Part shown: positions 32,910 to 34,008 of the stretch, in pieces
Layout of the letters: each line of letters opens with the position of its first letter
Numbering within the stretch: the stretch's first letter is position 1
From: Candidatus Thorarchaeota archaeon
GTDB taxonomy: Archaea > Asgardarchaeota > Thorarchaeia > Thorarchaeales > Thorarchaeaceae
Length of the DNA stretch: 34,008 nt
Direction: 5' to 3'
Assembly: GCA_018238375.1 (NCBI GenBank)
Contig: JABCTJ010000173.1
Coordinates: 1-34,008 of the forward strand
Notes under the pieces: model-generated
The model's input: the letters and a program-made list of their open reading frames with translations, nothing else
What the model was told of the DNA's origin: nothing
Database searches by the model: none
Program-made: the position numbers and the translations under genes

Positions 32910-33692
32910 TCAAGTGGAATCAGCAAGGGTTCTGGCAAAGGTCATGTACCCCGTGTGTGCGACCATCCACGTGGTCGGGCGAGTCTTGTTCTCGCGCACC
33001 ATGATTTCTCTCTCAAGAACTTCCAACGTTCGAATCATGCCCCATTGTCCGCTCTCGCCCATAGCCTTGCAGGTCTTCATGACTTGTTCGATTGTGGGGC
33101 TATAGCTAACAAGATAATGACTTGGCTTAAGCGCATTGTGAGCCGTGTCAACAACCAACCATGGGGTTGCTAGATCCAAAACCACCGCGTCAACCGCCTT
33201 CTCTTCGATACCTTCGATGATGTCCTTCAAATGCATAGTCACGTTTTCCAATGCGTTGTGGCGCTTCAAGTTCTTCTCGGCTTGGATGTAATGATTCTCT
33301 CGGGCTTCGTATGTGTAGATCTGACCTTGCGGGCCCACAGCTTTGGACAGTATGTACGTGAGTGCGCCAGATCCGGTTCCTGCCTCAACAACTCTACATC
33401 CTGCAGATATCCCGGCTTCAATCAAGATGGTGCCTGCATCTTTTGGATAGATGATCTGAGTGTTTCGGCCCATCGAAATCTGAATGTCCGTTTGACTAGG
33501 CTTGTGGATTTGAAAGGTTTGACCCGAATGACTCTCCACCTTGATACCGTAGGGACGGCCGATGATATCATCATATTTGATGATGCCCTTGTTGGAATGG
33601 AATTCCTCTCCTACCTTGACCTTCCTTATCCAGTACCTCTTGGCATCCAAGAAGATGTAGATGTAACTGCCATCTTGAATCGGGTCCTGCAT
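32910..33692 (-). CDS. trmI: tRNA (adenine-N1)-methyltransferase TrmI
   Basis: 260 residues from ATG 33692 (TTG 33698 is in frame). The N-terminal small domain is followed by the Rossmann methyltransferase core: RVVEAGTGSGALTYILSK (SAM-binding motif I), IYTYEARENH, then VDAVVLDLATPWLVV and the segment LVSYSPTIEQVMKTC. These match the archaeal/bacterial TrmI family, which makes m1A at tRNA position 58 (and 57 in some archaea) as a tetramer. The end TTWMVAHTGYMTFARTL is also family-like. Housekeeping gene; the neighbours are not tRNA-related by sequence. Confidence 0.95.
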   Translation of the reverse strand: MQDPIQDGSYIYIFLDAKRYWIRKVKVGEEFHSNKGIIKYDDIIGRPYGIKVESHSGQTFQIHKPSQTDIQISMGRNTQIIYPKDAGTILIEAGISAGCRVVEAGTGSGALTYILSKAVGPQGQIYTYEARENHYIQAEKNLKRHNALENVTMHLKDIIEGIEEKAVDAVVLDLATPWLVVDTAHNALKPSHYLVSYSPTIEQVMKTCKAMGESGQWGMIRTLEVLEREIMVRENKTRPTTWMVAHTGYMTFARTLADST

Positions 33693-33765
33693 GAGCAATC
33701 AAATCTCGTGCAGTCGTTTTGAGTGTTCCTGCTCTTACTAGGTCGACTCGCGCCAACCCACAAAG

Positions 33766-33773
33766 CTTTATCC
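33766..33773 (+). promoter_or_regulatory. TATA-like box for the right-edge gene
   Basis: CTTTATCC lies about 36 bases before TTG 33808, a spacing that would give a short leader of about 10 bases. It lies in the 115-base intergenic region divergent from trmI. Confidence 0.4.
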
Positions 33774-33807
33774 GAGAACTCTTTGCTGGCCCAAGAGAGG
33801 GAGACCC

Positions 33808-34008
33808 TTGGACGATAGTAGTAAGAAGCACGCCCCGGAGAGGACTCTGGATTCCGACACCTTGGAATCCGACCGTCCGATAGAGCTTATCCCAAAGAAT
33901 GTCCTTGAGTATAGACCCCGCGTCAGAGATCCACCGGACCTGTTTGTGGATCTAAGTGTTGGCGTGGTTCTGGGCCGGTCCAACTCCTTTCACCGGAAAT
34001 ATCGAAAT
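33808..34008 (+). CDS. Unidentified protein, partial at right edge
   Basis: The frame is open from TTG 33808 to the end of the window (67 codons), with AGAGAGGGAG just upstream. The first 20 residues are polar and charged (LDDSSKKHAPERTLDSDTLE). They are followed by RPIELIPKNVLEYRPRVRD and DLFVDLSVGVVLGRSNSFH. The short stretch is not enough to name a family. A TTTAT box 36 bases upstream and the ribosome site support a real start. Confidence 0.55.
   Translation, partial: MDDSSKKHAPERTLDSDTLESDRPIELIPKNVLEYRPRVRDPPDLFVDLSVGVVLGRSNSFHRKYRN

Overview
The window looks archaeal. It carries A/V-type ATP synthase subunits (C, K, E, H, I), an archaeal-type tRNA m1A methyltransferase, TTTATA-like promoter boxes about 35-75 bases upstream of several starts, and many GTG/TTG starts. 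Base composition looks moderate, and many genes have no recognisable family. A Thorarchaeota-like Asgard archaeon would fit, but that is a guess from gene flavour: no marker gene or rRNA is present, and no tRNA gene was seen.

Layout. 1-5.7 kb: 5' part of a nucleotide-sugar 6-dehydrogenase gene (runs off the left edge), a cysteine-rich Fe-S protein, a divergent 1003-residue UPF0182-type membrane protein, and a convergent sugar-nucleotide epimerase. 5.8-11.8 kb: a tight plus-strand operon for the membrane arm of a complex I-like or Mrp/Mbh-like ion pump, in the order split J (two genes), K, L, M, N. The quinone-module subunits (A, B, C, D, H, I) are not in the window. 11.8-17.8 kb: a long minus-strand run of small membrane proteins. 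At least seven, probably eight or nine, share one topology (TM1, charged cytoplasmic stretch, TM2, short loop, TM3, charged tail). Some share short motifs, so they look like an expanded, diverged paralogous family. This is the least explained part of the window.

17.8-24.5 kb: a mixed region with a large polytopic membrane protein, a GIY-YIG nuclease-like protein, an FGGY sugar/polyol kinase, small membrane proteins, a LarA-family nickel racemase, and a degenerate copy of the 3' end of larA about 0.9 kb from the intact gene. 24.6-29.6 kb: five ATP synthase genes in three transcription units (C-K rightward, H-E leftward, I rightward). H and I diverge from a shared intergenic region with matching AACGTTTAT elements on the two strands. 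Subunits A, B, D and F are absent. 29.6-33.7 kb: a leftward group with trmI, a small highly charged protein, a coiled-coil winged-helix regulator and a 783-residue all-helical TPR-like protein. The right edge holds the 5' end of an unidentified gene.

Functionally, the window joins the ion-pumping arm of a respiratory-type complex with the stator, rotor-ring and central-stalk parts of the ATP synthase, so it is largely a membrane-energetics locus. The catalytic partners of both machines must be encoded elsewhere.
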